NCBI GenBank assembly: GCA_964476185.1
Contig: CAYYZO010000003.1
Location: forward strand, 1-64,000
From: DATNBU01 sp964476185
Lineage (GTDB): Bacteria; Desulfobacterota; Binatia; UBA1149; CAITLU01
Reading direction: 5' to 3'
DNA: 64,000 bases
Shown here in pieces: positions 16,136 to 24,636 of this stretch (within the stretch, counting starts at the first letter, position 1; the number at the start of each line of letters is the position of its first letter). Below the pieces are notes generated by a model that had not been told where the DNA came from, did no database searches, and saw only the letters and a list, made by a program, of their open reading frames with translations. The position numbers and the translations under genes were made by a program.

Positions 16136-17176
16136 ATGATCGCCGCCATGTCCCCGGGCCGCCCAGCCGACGCTCCGCGCGACCTGTTCGCGCGGCCGCT
16201 TCGCGACCTTCGAATCTCGGTCACGGACCGCTGCAACTTCCGCTGTCCCTACTGCATGCCGTCGGAGATCTACGGCGAGCGCTACGAGTTCCTGCCGCGA
16301 CCGGAGATCCTCACGTTCGAGGAGATCGAGCGCCTCGCGCGACTGTTCGTCGGGCTCGGCGCGGCCAAGATCCGGCTGACCGGCGGGGAGCCGCTGCTGC
16401 GCGCCGAACTCCCGGCGCTCGTCACGAGGCTGGCAGCGATCGACGGGCTCGAGGACGTCACGCTGACGACCAACGGCGTGCTGCTCGCCGACCAGGCCGG
16501 CGCGCTGCGCGACGCCGGGCTGAAGCGGGTGACCGTCAGCCTCGACAGCCTCGACGAGGACGTGTTTCGTCGCATGAGCGGAGGACGCTCGTCGCCGGAG
16601 GTCGTGCTGGCCGCGATCGACGCCGCGCGACACGCGGGCCTCGCGCCCATCAAGATCAACTGCGTCGTGCAGCGGGGCGTCAACGAGCACACGATCGTGG
16701 ACCTCGCATCGCGTTTTCGGGGCACCGGCTGCATCGTTCGCTTCATCGAGTACATGGACGTCGGCACGCTGAACCGCTGGGATGCCGCGGACGTCGTCAG
16801 CGCCCGAGAAATCGTCGAGCGGATCGGCTCGGCGTTCCCGCTCGAGCCCCTGGAGCCGAACTATCGCGGCGAGGTGGCCCGGCGATGGCGCTACCTCGAC
16901 GGCGCCGGCGAGATCGGCGTGATCGCCTCGGTCACCCAGCCCTTCTGCGGCGACTGCTCGCGAGCCCGACTGACCACCGACGGGCACTTCGTCACGTGCC
17001 TGTTCGCCGCCGGCGGCGTCGACCTGAAGACGCCGATGCGCCACGGCGCCACCGACGACCAGCTTCGCGACCTGCTGCGCACCGTCTGGACGGGCCGCGG
17101 CGATCGCTACTCCGAGGAACGCGCGAAGCGCCGGCAAGGCGGGCGCAAGATCCAGATGTTCCAGATCGGCGGCTGA
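16136..17176 (+). CDS. moaA: GTP 3',8-cyclase MoaA
   Basis: Radical SAM enzyme that starts molybdenum-cofactor synthesis by cyclising GTP. It has 346 residues counted from ATG 16136; ATG 16148 is an equally possible start since neither has a good ribosome site. The N-terminal cluster motif is CNFRCPYC (C33, C37, C40), followed by LTGGEPLLR and LTTNG. The C-terminal GTP-binding cluster is PFCGDCSRARLT plus the cysteine in VTCLF. The chain ends in Gly-Gly, the tail needed for activity in MoaA. No other moa genes are adjacent; I looked for a Moco riboswitch upstream and saw none. Confidence 0.95.
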   Translation: MIAAMSPGRPADAPRDLFARPLRDLRISVTDRCNFRCPYCMPSEIYGERYEFLPRPEILTFEEIERLARLFVGLGAAKIRLTGGEPLLRAELPALVTRLAAIDGLEDVTLTTNGVLLADQAGALRDAGLKRVTVSLDSLDEDVFRRMSGGRSSPEVVLAAIDAARHAGLAPIKINCVVQRGVNEHTIVDLASRFRGTGCIVRFIEYMDVGTLNRWDAADVVSAREIVERIGSAFPLEPLEPNYRGEVARRWRYLDGAGEIGVIASVTQPFCGDCSRARLTTDGHFVTCLFAAGGVDLKTPMRHGATDDQLRDLLRTVWTGRGDRYSEERAKRRQGGRKIQMFQIGG

Positions 17177-17212
17177 ACGCCCCGGGGACAGCCCGGCGGT
17201 CCCGCGGAGCGG

Positions 17213-17240
17213 TTGTCGCCGCGCGCCGCGCGTCTACACT
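17213..17240 (+). promoter_or_regulatory. Promoter of greB, leaderless
   Basis: TTGTCG (17213-17218), 16-base spacer, TACACT (17235-17240). The minus-10 ends eight bases before the ATG at 17249, so the predicted +1 is within two bases of the start codon and no Shine-Dalgarno is present. Confidence 0.6.
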
Positions 17241-17248
17241 CCGGGGAC

Positions 17249-17803
17249 ATGAGCAAGGCCTTCACGAAGGAGACCGACGGCGACGACGACCCGGAGCTCG
17301 ACGGCGACGACGCGCTGCCCGGCGGCTTCCGCAACTACATCACTCCCGCCGGGTACCAGAGGCTCAACGACGAGTTGGCCCGGCTCTGGGAAGACGAACG
17401 GCCGAAACTCGTCGAGACCGTCGCGTGGGCCGCCTCCAACGGCGACCGCTCCGAGAACGGCGACTACATCTACGGCAAGCGCCGGTTGCGCGAGATCGAC
17501 CGGCGCATCCGCTTCCTGTCCCGTCGCCTCGACAGCGCCGAGGTCGTCGACAACGCCGGACGACGTCACGAACAGGTCTTCTTCGGTGCGACCGTCACCG
17601 TCGCCGACGAGTCCGGCGCCGAGCGGACGGTGAGCATCGTCGGCGTCGACGAACTCGACCCCGCCCGCGGGCGCGTCTCGTGGATCTCGCCGATCGCGAG
17701 GGCGCTCCTCAAGGCGGTGGTCGGCGACGTCGTCACGCTTCGCACGCCAAACGGCCCCGAGCAGATCGAGGTTCTCGAAATCCGTTACGACCCGCTGCCG
17801 TAG
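17249..17803 (+). CDS. greB: Transcription elongation factor GreB
   Basis: Rescues backtracked RNA polymerase by stimulating transcript cleavage. It has 184 residues. An acidic N-terminal extension (DGDDDPELDGDD) precedes the family start ITPAGYQRLNDEL. The coiled-coil tip has GDRSENGDYIYGKRRLREIDRRIRFL, which is GreB-type (YIYGKRRLREIDRR), with the acidic residues at the tip that enter the secondary channel. The C-terminal FKBP-like domain follows (VVGDVVTL, GPEQIEVLEI). The ATG is immediately preceded by a promoter, so the mRNA is probably leaderless. Confidence 0.93.
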   Translation: MSKAFTKETDGDDDPELDGDDALPGGFRNYITPAGYQRLNDELARLWEDERPKLVETVAWAASNGDRSENGDYIYGKRRLREIDRRIRFLSRRLDSAEVVDNAGRRHEQVFFGATVTVADESGAERTVSIVGVDELDPARGRVSWISPIARALLKAVVGDVVTLRTPNGPEQIEVLEIRYDPLP

Positions 17804-17844
17804 GTCGCTTCCGCGACGCGGGGCGGACCGCGACCCGGCTCGCC

Positions 17845-18975
17845 CTACGCCACCGCCCGTCCGGAGGCGAGGCCCTGCCCGAGCGAGGCCAGATGCTCGT
17901 GCGCGCCGCCGAGCGTGAGTTCGATCTGCTTCGACAACAGGTAGTAGCGATGCAGCGGATAGTCCTTGTCGACGCCGATGCCGCCGTGCAGGTGCTGCGC
18001 GGCGTAGCAGGCCCGATGGCCGCCCTCGCTCGCCCAGAACTTCGCGATCGCGAGCTCGCGGGCCGCGGGCAATCCCTTGTCGAGCCTCCAGATCGCCTGC
18101 CAGGTCGTCAGCCGGATCGCCTCCACGTCGATGTACGCGTCGGCCGCCCGTTGCGCGACGGCCTGGAACGTCGCGATCGCCTTGCCGAACTGCTTGCGAC
18201 CGGTCGTGTACGTGGCCGTCATGCGCAGGGCCTTCTCGGCGACGCCCAGTTCCATCGCGCAAAGGGCCGCGACCGCGCGCTCGAGCAGCCAGCGCAGGGC
18301 CGCCGCGCCGCGTTCGGGGCCGGCGAGCACGTCCTCGGCCCCGATGCGCGCCCCGGCCAGCGCCATCCGGTGGTAGAGGTCGCCGGTCGTCGTTTCCTGC
18401 CCCTCGAGCGACACGCCGTCGGCGTCCGGGGACACAAGCGCCAGCACGACGGCGCCGTCGGCGGTCGAGGCCGGCACGACGATCCGCTCGGACAGCCGCG
18501 CGGCCGGCACGCAGATCTTCACGCCGTCGAGCGACCACCCGTCGCCGTCGCGAACTGCCCGCGTGGTGGGCCGCGACGGATCTCGCGAGTCCGGCTCCGC
18601 CAGCGCCGCGGTGAGCACGACGCTTCCGTCCACGACCCCCGCGAGCCAGCGCGCCTTCTGCGCATCGCTGCCGAACTCGGCGATCGGCGCCGCACCGAGC
18701 ACGAGGGTCGGCAGGAGCGGCACCGGCGCGCAATGGCAACCGGCCTGCTCGAGCAGGATGCACGACTCGGCGATGCCGAACCCCATGCCGCCCGCGCCTT
18801 CCGGCAGCGCGACGCCGAGCAGCGACGCGTCGGCCAGCGCCTTCCAGAGCTCCCGGTCCATTCGCTCGCCGGCCTTCTCGAAGTCCGGCATGCGCTCGGG
18901 CTTGCAGAAATCGGTGAAAATCTTCCCGGCGAGCGCCCGGACGTCTTCCTGTTCGCGGCTGAATCCGAAGTCCAT
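17845..18975 (-). CDS. Acyl-CoA dehydrogenase, second subunit of a FadE pair
   Basis: Acyl-CoA dehydrogenase-family protein of 376 residues. It keeps the FAD-contacting GRKQFGKAIATFQAV and the LHGGIGVDKDYPLHRYYL segment. The C-terminal region reads LGGAHEHL, without the GxNEIQR-type motif seen in its partner, and the mid-domain lacks a normal ACAD signature. Such degenerate subunits occur in the heteromeric alpha2-beta2 dehydrogenases of steroid side-chain breakdown (the FadE28-FadE29 and ChsE types of mycobacteria). It begins nine bases after the upstream dehydrogenase gene, so the two are probably cotranscribed and form one enzyme. Steroid-like substrates are inference. Confidence 0.85.
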   Translation of the reverse strand: MDFGFSREQEDVRALAGKIFTDFCKPERMPDFEKAGERMDRELWKALADASLLGVALPEGAGGMGFGIAESCILLEQAGCHCAPVPLLPTLVLGAAPIAEFGSDAQKARWLAGVVDGSVVLTAALAEPDSRDPSRPTTRAVRDGDGWSLDGVKICVPAARLSERIVVPASTADGAVVLALVSPDADGVSLEGQETTTGDLYHRMALAGARIGAEDVLAGPERGAAALRWLLERAVAALCAMELGVAEKALRMTATYTTGRKQFGKAIATFQAVAQRAADAYIDVEAIRLTTWQAIWRLDKGLPAARELAIAKFWASEGGHRACYAAQHLHGGIGVDKDYPLHRYYLLSKQIELTLGGAHEHLASLGQGLASGRAVA

Positions 18976-18984
18976 GACGCCTCC

Positions 18985-20160
18985 TCAGCGCAGCGAGCGC
19001 GGCATCTCGAGGCCGGCCATCGCGATGATGTCCCTTTGAATCTCGTTGGTGCCGCCGCCGAACGTCAGGATCAGCATCGAGCGGTACATGCGCTCGACGC
19101 GCCCCGCGATCGCCGCTTCCGGCGAGCCGCGACGGATCATGCCGGCCGCCCCGAGCACTTCGAGCAGCAGCGAATACCCTTCGATGTTGAGCTCGCTGCC
19201 GAACACCTTGACCGTCGAGGCCTCGGCGAAGTGGAACGTGCCGTTCTCCATGTTCCACGCCTGGCGCCAGTTGAGCAGCCGCAGCACCTCGAGCTTCGAC
19301 TCGACGCGCGCGAGGTTCTGCTGCACCCACGGGATGTCGATCACGCGCGACCCGTCGGCGAGCGTCCGGGAGCGCGCCCACTCGACCGTCTCCTCGAACA
19401 GGCGTCCCACGATGCCGGTCGATACCAGCGACACGCGCTCGTGGTTGAGCTGGTTCACGATCAGGCTCCAGCCGTTGCCCTCGCCGCCGACGAGCCGCGA
19501 GGCCGGAACCCGGACGTTGTCGTAGTAGGTCGCGTTGGTCTTGATGCTTCCGATCGTCCCGATCGGTGTGTGGCTGAAACCGGGACTCTTCGTGTCGACG
19601 ATGAACATGGAGATGCCGGCGTGCTTCGGCGCGTCGGGATCCGTGCGCGCCGCCAGCCACACGTAGTCGGCGAAGTCGGCCAGGCTCGTCCACAGCTTCT
19701 GGCCCTGGACCACCCAATCGTCGCCCTCGCGCACCGCGCGCGTCTTCAGCGACGCGAGGTCGGTGCCGGCGTCCGCCTCCGAGTATCCGATGCAGAACAA
19801 CGCCTCGCCGGCCAGGATGCGGGGCAGGAAGAACTGCTTTTGTTCGTCGGTGCCGTACTGCGCGATCGTCGGGCCGACCGTGCTGATCGTCAGGAACGGA
19901 AACGGGAAGAAGGCCCGCTGGGCTTCGTCCGCGAACAGGAACTGCTCGATGTAGCCCATCCCGCGCCCGCCGAATTCCTTCGGCCAGCCGACCCCGAGCC
20001 ACTTGTCGCGGCCCATCTTGCGCATCGCCTCGCGAAACAGAGGCCCGCCCCCCTCTCCCGTCGTCACCTCCTCGGTGAGTTCCGGGGTCATCAGGTCCGC
20101 GAAGTATCGTCGCAGCTCGTCGCGCAGAGCGCGCTGCTCAGCCGTCAGTTCGAAATGCAT
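18985..20160 (-). CDS. Acyl-CoA dehydrogenase, first subunit of a FadE pair
   Basis: FAD-dependent acyl-CoA dehydrogenase of 391 residues that introduces an alpha-beta double bond into an acyl-CoA. The ACAD signatures are GYSEADAGTDLASLKTRA (mid-domain), WVVQGQKLWTS and the C-terminal FGGGTNEIQRDIIA, like the FadE28/FadE34 group acting on steroid or branched side chains. GGAGG lies six bases before ATG 20160. The promoter TTGAAA-17-CATAAC holds a TnnAACnnGTTnnA palindrome, the operator type of KstR, so repression lifted by an acyl-CoA-like ligand is likely. No regulator gene is in the window. Confidence 0.9.
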   Translation of the reverse strand: MHFELTAEQRALRDELRRYFADLMTPELTEEVTTGEGGGPLFREAMRKMGRDKWLGVGWPKEFGGRGMGYIEQFLFADEAQRAFFPFPFLTISTVGPTIAQYGTDEQKQFFLPRILAGEALFCIGYSEADAGTDLASLKTRAVREGDDWVVQGQKLWTSLADFADYVWLAARTDPDAPKHAGISMFIVDTKSPGFSHTPIGTIGSIKTNATYYDNVRVPASRLVGGEGNGWSLIVNQLNHERVSLVSTGIVGRLFEETVEWARSRTLADGSRVIDIPWVQQNLARVESKLEVLRLLNWRQAWNMENGTFHFAEASTVKVFGSELNIEGYSLLLEVLGAAGMIRRGSPEAAIAGRVERMYRSMLILTFGGGTNEIQRDIIAMAGLEMPRSLR

Positions 20161-20180
20161 GGGGAGCCTCCGCGCCGGGG

Positions 20181-20209
20181 GTTATGCGCGAAAGTAGAAC
20201 CTGTTTCAA
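20181..20209 (-). promoter_or_regulatory. Promoter of the acyl-CoA dehydrogenase operon
   Basis: Minus-strand TTGAAA (20209-20204), 17-base spacer, CATAAC (20186-20181). The +1 would be near 20174, leaving a short leader with GGAGG before ATG 20160. The operator 20195-20208 overlaps the minus-35 and spacer. Confidence 0.65.
20195..20208. promoter_or_regulatory. KstR-like TetR-family operator
   Basis: TAGAACCTGTTTCA fits TnnAACnnGTTnnA exactly, the consensus of the cholesterol-catabolism repressor KstR. Its placement over the minus-35 and spacer of the dehydrogenase promoter is what a repressor site should show. The match to the consensus is seen directly; the identity of the regulator is inference. 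Confidence 0.6.
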
Positions 20210-20330
20210 TTCCGGCGGGGAGCGTATCGCGGCGACCTCGGGGCCGGATCGGCGGGGAGAGGACCGCGCCCGCGGACCGTCGACGCGACCCGCTCGCCGG
20301 ATCAGCGCGACGGAGGCGCCCCGGGGTGGG

Positions 20331-21020
20331 CTATTCGCGGTCGCGACAGCAGCGCACGCCGACCGTGCCGGACTTCAGCCCGCGATCGTTGCCGGCGCAG
20401 ACCTCGCCGCATCCGGCGAAATAGTCGACCGGCTCGTTGCCCACGTACGCCGCGCCGCGGAACTTGCAGTAGTCTTCCTTGCAGTCCGACACCCACTCGC
20501 TGACGTTGCCGCTCATGTCGAACAGCCCCGGCAGCCCGCCCACGCAGTCCGGCACGCTTCCGGCCTCCACCGTCGTTCGTCCGGCGGGTCCCGGCTGGTC
20601 GTAGGACCCGACCTGGCAGCGCGACGGTGCGTATTCGGCGCCGTACGGGAACTTGCGCCCGTCCGTGCCGCGGCACGCTTCGAGCCATTCCTTGCTGCTG
20701 CAGAGCCTTCCCCCCAGGAACCCGCACAGGGCCTCGGCGCCGTCGTGGTTGATGCAATTGACCGGGTGCTTGCCGCGCGAGGCGTCACCGGCGTTGCACG
20801 CGGGATCGGCGCTCGCCTCGTCGCAGGTCTTCGCCCCGACGCACGCGCGGAAGTCGTCGACGGTCGCCTCGGTGGCGAGGATCTCGAACGGCTGCACCGG
20901 ATGCGCGACCCATCGAGAATCGCCCGATTCGCTCGAGGAGGCGGCCCAAGAGGGGGAGACGGCCAGCAACAGGCCCGTCGCGAAGGCCATCGCCCGAACT
21001 CTCGGAATCAGGAAGTTCAT
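20331..21020 (-). CDS. Exported FGE-sulfatase (SUMF1)-fold protein
   Basis: Exported protein of 229 residues. The signal peptide is AMAFATGLLLAVSPSWAA. The rest has the formylglycine-generating-enzyme fold: ATEATVDDFRACV, HPVNCINHDGAEALCGFLGGRLCSSKEWLEACRG, FDMSGNVSEWVSDC, FRGAAY and GVRCCR. About 16 cysteines suggest several disulfides. Many proteins with this domain are not sulfatase activators but secreted C-type-lectin-like or ergothioneine-pathway relatives. I see no sulfatase gene nearby, so catalytic FGE activity is doubtful. The start is ATG 21020 with AAAGG upstream. It is divergent from the helical-repeat gene across 44 bases. Confidence 0.8.
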   Translation of the reverse strand: MNFLIPRVRAMAFATGLLLAVSPSWAASSSESGDSRWVAHPVQPFEILATEATVDDFRACVGAKTCDEASADPACNAGDASRGKHPVNCINHDGAEALCGFLGGRLCSSKEWLEACRGTDGRKFPYGAEYAPSRCQVGSYDQPGPAGRTTVEAGSVPDCVGGLPGLFDMSGNVSEWVSDCKEDYCKFRGAAYVGNEPVDYFAGCGEVCAGNDRGLKSGTVGVRCCRDRE

Positions 21021-21030
21021 GACGTTACCT

Positions 21031-21057
21031 TTGAACGATTCGTCGCGTGGGTACAAT
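21031..21057 (+). promoter_or_regulatory. Promoter of the helical-repeat gene, leaderless
   Basis: TTGAAC (21031-21036), a short 15-base spacer, TACAAT (21052-21057). The minus-10 ends seven bases before ATG 21065, so the mRNA should start at the start codon. Confidence 0.5.
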
Positions 21058-21064
21058 CCGGCCC

Positions 21065-22912
21065 ATGGGCCTCCGCGACTGGTTGCGCCGCCGAAGCGGG
21101 GCTTGCGAACAGGACGTTCCGGCGTCGCCTCCCGACCGGGCGAGCACCGGCAAGACGGGGGCACGCCCGGACACTCCAGCCGCCGAAGCCGCTCCTCCTT
21201 CGCCGCCGAACTCCCCTGGGACTTCATCGACGGGTTCGTCGTCCTTCGTCGGTCCGCCGACGAGTGCGTCGTCGCCGGCCACACGACACGACGACCGCGA
21301 CGCCGGAGCCGCCGGGACCGAAGCCGGCCGCGCGTCGGGCGAGGACGACGCCGCGGAAGCGACCACCGGCGCCCCCGTCGTCGCCGCGGCGGGGACGGCC
21401 GCGGACGCGGTCGCCCTGGCGGCGCGTGCAGCTTCGCTCGCCGAAGCGCGCCCCGCGCTGTCGAAGCTCGTCCACGAGCGCGATCTCGCCGACGTGGCCT
21501 GTCGCGCGCGCTCGCACGAAGTCGCCAAGGTCGCGCTGCATCACGTGGCCGAGCCGGAACTGCTCGAACGCATCGCGTCCGGCGCGTCCCACCGGACGGT
21601 CGCCCAGGCCGCACTCGGTCGACTCGACGACCCGGCGCGCCTCTCCTCGGTCGCTCGAAACGCCAGGGACGCCGTCGTCGCCCGCGGCGCCGTCAAACGC
21701 ATCGACGACGAGGACGCGCTCGTCGCCCTCGCGCTCGAGAGTCCCGATGCGGTCGTCGCTCGAGTCGCCGCGCGCGCCCTGCGCAGCAACGAGAAGCTCA
21801 CGATCGTCGCCGGCGGCGCACGCGACCCCGATGTTCGCCGCGCCGCCGCGGACCGCATCCGCGACGTCGAGACGCTGCGCGACCTCGCGAGCGGCGAGGA
21901 GGACGCGCGGATCCGCGCGGCTTCCATCGCGCGACTCGACGACGAAGCCACGCTGGTGAACTCCGCCTGCTACGACCCGGACCCCGGTATTCGCGCCAGC
22001 ACGCTCGCCCGGTTGTCGCAGCACGAATCGCTGGCGGCGGTCGCCGTCGAGTGCCCTTGGGCCGACACCCGCCGGCAGGCGGTCGAGCGGCTCGAGGACG
22101 CGCCGGAGACGATGCTCGCGGTCGCCTGCCGCGACGACGACGCCGCGATCCGCAGCCTCGCCGCGCGCCGCCTGCGCGGTCGAGACACGGCGCTCGTCGT
22201 GCTGCGCGAGGCCGGCCACGCCGACGTTCGCGCGGACGCGGTGCGGCGGGTCTCCGATCAGGATCTGCTCGAGGCCCTGCTCGTCGGCGATCGCCACGCC
22301 GAGGTGCGCGCTGCCGCCGCTCGCAAGGTGAAGGACCACGACGCCCTCGCGACGGCCGCCCTCGGCGACCCGGACTGGCGCGTGCGCGAAGCCGCGGTCG
22401 CGCAGCTCGACGACGAGGTCGTGCTCACGACCGTCGCGCGCGACGACGACACCTGGCAGGTGCGGCGCGCGGCCATCGCGACGACCTCGGACCAGGTGCT
22501 GCTCGCCCACCGCGCGCGATGGGACAAGGCGTGGCAGGTGCGCAAGGCCGCCGTCGCGCGCGTCACCGACCAGGCCGTGCTCGCGAATCGCGCGAAGAAC
22601 GACGAGGACTGGGGAGTGCGCCGCGCGGCCGTGCGCCGCCTCGAGGATGCGGACCTCGTCGAGAACCGCGCGCGGTGGGACGATTCGCCGCGCGTGCGGG
22701 AGGCCGCGACCCGGCGACTCGATTCGGTGCCCGTGCTTCGGGAACTCGCGGGGGCCGACGTGTCCGAGGTGCGAACCGCGGCCGAAGCGAGGCTCGTCGA
22801 ACTCGGCGCCGCCCCGCCCGATGCTTCGGTCGCCAACGACGCGGGCGGCGAGCCGCCCGCGTCGGAACAAGGACCGCCCCCCTCTTCCGACGACGATCCA
22901 GCGGCTCCGTAA
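21065..22912 (+). CDS. Cytoplasmic HEAT/LRV-type helical-repeat protein
   Basis: A 615-residue protein without signal peptide. Residues 12-115 are a low-complexity Pro/Ser/Ala/Thr/Gly linker. From about residue 120 to 590 there are some eighteen repeats of 23-26 residues with the pattern DxxxxVRxAAxxRLxDxxxLxxLAxx, for example VRRAAIATTSDQVLLAHRA and VRKAAVARVTDQAVLANRA. This fits the leucine-rich-repeat-variant or HEAT-like superhelix that binds proteins. The last repeats are the most regular, with Trp at the loop (DPDW, DDTW, DKAW, DEDW). The tail is acidic and Pro-rich. No catalytic domain is evident, so a scaffold role is inferred from fold alone. Confidence 0.82.
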   Translation: MGLRDWLRRRSGACEQDVPASPPDRASTGKTGARPDTPAAEAAPPSPPNSPGTSSTGSSSFVGPPTSASSPATRHDDRDAGAAGTEAGRASGEDDAAEATTGAPVVAAAGTAADAVALAARAASLAEARPALSKLVHERDLADVACRARSHEVAKVALHHVAEPELLERIASGASHRTVAQAALGRLDDPARLSSVARNARDAVVARGAVKRIDDEDALVALALESPDAVVARVAARALRSNEKLTIVAGGARDPDVRRAAADRIRDVETLRDLASGEEDARIRAASIARLDDEATLVNSACYDPDPGIRASTLARLSQHESLAAVAVECPWADTRRQAVERLEDAPETMLAVACRDDDAAIRSLAARRLRGRDTALVVLREAGHADVRADAVRRVSDQDLLEALLVGDRHAEVRAAAARKVKDHDALATAALGDPDWRVREAAVAQLDDEVVLTTVARDDDTWQVRRAAIATTSDQVLLAHRARWDKAWQVRKAAVARVTDQAVLANRAKNDEDWGVRRAAVRRLEDADLVENRARWDDSPRVREAATRRLDSVPVLRELAGADVSEVRTAAEARLVELGAAPPDASVANDAGGEPPASEQGPPPSSDDDPAAP

Positions 22913-23031
22913 CGTCGCTGGGGGCGCCGCCGCCAGGCGACCGGCGACGGACCGACCGACCGTCTCGCCTGAAGCACCGTCGACCCGCACCCCGCGGCGA
23001 TCCCGCTGGAGAGGCCGCCCCGCGAAAACGA

Positions 23032-23066
23032 GAACGGGGCCGGGTGCGATGCACCCGGCCCCGTTC
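23032..23066. terminator. Bidirectional terminator between the helical-repeat gene and the DUF1329 gene
   Basis: Arms 23032-23047 and 23051-23066 pair perfectly over 16 bp around a 3-base loop. It lies between two convergent genes. On the minus strand the T-rich TCGTTTTCG follows, as expected after the DUF1329 gene. The rest of 22913-23105 shows nothing else. Confidence 0.85.
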
Positions 23067-23105
23067 CCGAGGACCGATCCTTTCGTTCCGGTCGCCCGTT
23101 GCGCC

Positions 23106-24389
23106 TCAGCGACCCGCCGCGATGATCGCGGACAGTTCGAACTGCGACTCGACCGTGCCTTCCTTGTCGCCGACGTTCATGTACCAGCCCTGCTCGCCGG
23201 GGAAGCGGCTCGACGGGAGGGAACAATACGTGGCGTGCTCGAGCTGGATGTCGATCATCGTGATCGACGGGAAGAAGCGGCGCTCGTAGGCGCTCTCGTA
23301 GGCGGCTTCGTCGCGAGGCTTCTTCGAGATCTTGAACTCGTTCATCCACATCTTCCAGAGCTCGCCGGCCTGGTCGTAGATGTCCGAGTACGCGATGAAG
23401 TAGCTCTCCTGGTCGAGATACATCACGCGCTTGCTGTACGCGTACTGCGGCAGCTTCGAGATGCCCTCGATCACGTAGACCTTGCGCGGCTCCCAGTCGT
23501 CGCCGTGCATGAAGTCGCCCGACGGCTCGCCCCAGACGACCGGAAGCTTCTTCGCGTGGAACGACGAGAGCACGGTCTTCTCGCCGAGGAACTTCCAGTC
23601 CATCCACGCGATGTTGCCCGCGTAGCCGCCGTAGCTGTCCTGGTCGGTGTCCTGGCCGAACAGCGCGTCGGAGCGCTGCGCGGACGACAGACGACGCACG
23701 CGGCGGAGCTGCGGCAGGTACAGCCAGCTGTCGTCCTGCTTCGAGTTGTCGAGGTAGCGGTTGTACGTGAAGCCCGTTCCCTTGAGATCGAACGGCTCGA
23801 TCAGCGGATAGAGCGACTCCTTGTAGCGGACCGCGTCGCGGTTCGGCTCCATCGTCGGCTTCGGGTCCACCTCGAGGCGGCCGGTGAAGTAGAGGCGCCG
23901 GAAGTGGTCGATCAGGAAGTGGCGCTCGACCTTGACCGGGTCGCCGCCCTTGCCGACCGCGCCGGTGTCGCAGTCGAAGTTGCGCACGTCGAGGTCGTCG
24001 ACCTCGATCGCCGCCTCGTAGTTGAACATGTGCTTGACCGCCTTGTCGGGGTCGTCCGCGGAGACCGCCGGGAACGGCAGGCCGGCGATGTAGTTCTCGA
24101 CGCGAATCTTGTCGGCGCCGAGCTTGACCTGGCCGGAATATTTCTCGGTGGCTTCGAGGACCGGCTTCGGATGCTCGATCTTCTGGTAGGCCCCGACCTT
24201 GACCTTCACCCCGCGCTCGATGGACCAGAGCATCGCCGGGCCGAAGAACTCCTTGTACTTTTCCGAATTGGTACGGTCGATGACCGTGCCGGCGGGCGGG
24301 TTCTGTTCGGCCAGGGATACGGTCGGCAGCGCGGATGCGGCAACAGCCACAGCGCCGAGCGCCAACCAAGTCGCGCGCATCGCTTTCAT
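23106..24389 (-). CDS. Exported DUF1329 outer-membrane-associated protein
   Basis: Exported protein of 427 residues of the DUF1329 family, a large beta-rich periplasmic fold found mostly in Gram-negative bacteria and often beside RND transporters or lipid-degradation genes. The start is ATG 24389, chosen for the strong GAGGAGG eight bases upstream; upstream frames are longer but lack a ribosome site. The signal peptide is WLALGAVAVAASALPTVSLAEQ. Family signatures are GTVIDRTNSEKYKEFF, YIAGLPFPAV, SWLYLPQLRRVRRLSSAQRSD and YGGYAGNIAWMDWKFLGEK. A role in moving hydrophobic substrates is suspected for the family but unproven. It is monocistronic, ending at a strong terminator. Confidence 0.85.
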   Translation of the reverse strand: MKAMRATWLALGAVAVAASALPTVSLAEQNPPAGTVIDRTNSEKYKEFFGPAMLWSIERGVKVKVGAYQKIEHPKPVLEATEKYSGQVKLGADKIRVENYIAGLPFPAVSADDPDKAVKHMFNYEAAIEVDDLDVRNFDCDTGAVGKGGDPVKVERHFLIDHFRRLYFTGRLEVDPKPTMEPNRDAVRYKESLYPLIEPFDLKGTGFTYNRYLDNSKQDDSWLYLPQLRRVRRLSSAQRSDALFGQDTDQDSYGGYAGNIAWMDWKFLGEKTVLSSFHAKKLPVVWGEPSGDFMHGDDWEPRKVYVIEGISKLPQYAYSKRVMYLDQESYFIAYSDIYDQAGELWKMWMNEFKISKKPRDEAAYESAYERRFFPSITMIDIQLEHATYCSLPSSRFPGEQGWYMNVGDKEGTVESQFELSAIIAAGR

Positions 24390-24554
24390 GCGGATTCCTC
24401 CTCGAGCGTTCATAGCGTGATGGTCATCGGACCTGACGCGGTCGAGGGCGAAGCCCCTCGCCGCCACGGCCAGTAACGCGCGATTATGCCTGAACGCGAA
24501 TCCTCGTCCAGCCGAAGGCCGGTCCCGGCGGGCGTCCCCCGGGAAAGAGGAAAG

Positions 24555-24631
24555 TGGGTGCGGGGGGAGGATTTGAACCTCCGACCTGCGGGTTATGAGC
24601 CCGCCGAGCTACCAGACTGCTCCACCCCGCC
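24555..24631 (-). tRNA. Initiator tRNA-Met (CAT)
   Basis: 77 bases that fold as a cloverleaf with anticodon CAT. The anticodon stem GCGGG/CCCGC carries the three consecutive G-C pairs of bacterial initiators, the D-arm GAGC-AGTCTGGTA-GCTC matches that of E. coli fMet tRNA, and the T-arm is GGAGG-TTCAAAT-CCTCC. Positions 1 and 72 are G and A, not Watson-Crick paired, as required for formylation (E. coli has C1-A72). CCA is encoded (24557-24555). It lies 61 bases beyond the end of rluB on the same strand. Confidence 0.95.
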
Positions 24632-24636
24632 CGCGG

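Noticed and set aside
16111..20424. A 1437-codon open frame on the plus strand running antisense through both acyl-CoA dehydrogenases
   Set aside because: It lies opposite genes with clear family motifs, is composed of Arg/Ala/Pro-rich low-complexity residues, and reflects high G+C third positions, not coding.
20331..21020. Calling the FGE-fold gene a functional sulfatase-activating enzyme
   Set aside because: No sulfatase gene is nearby, the protein is exported and Cys-rich, and many proteins with this fold are not formylglycine-generating enzymes.
23032..23066. Strong 16-bp hairpin as a possible small RNA
   Set aside because: Its position between convergent genes and the T-rich flank explain it as a bidirectional terminator.
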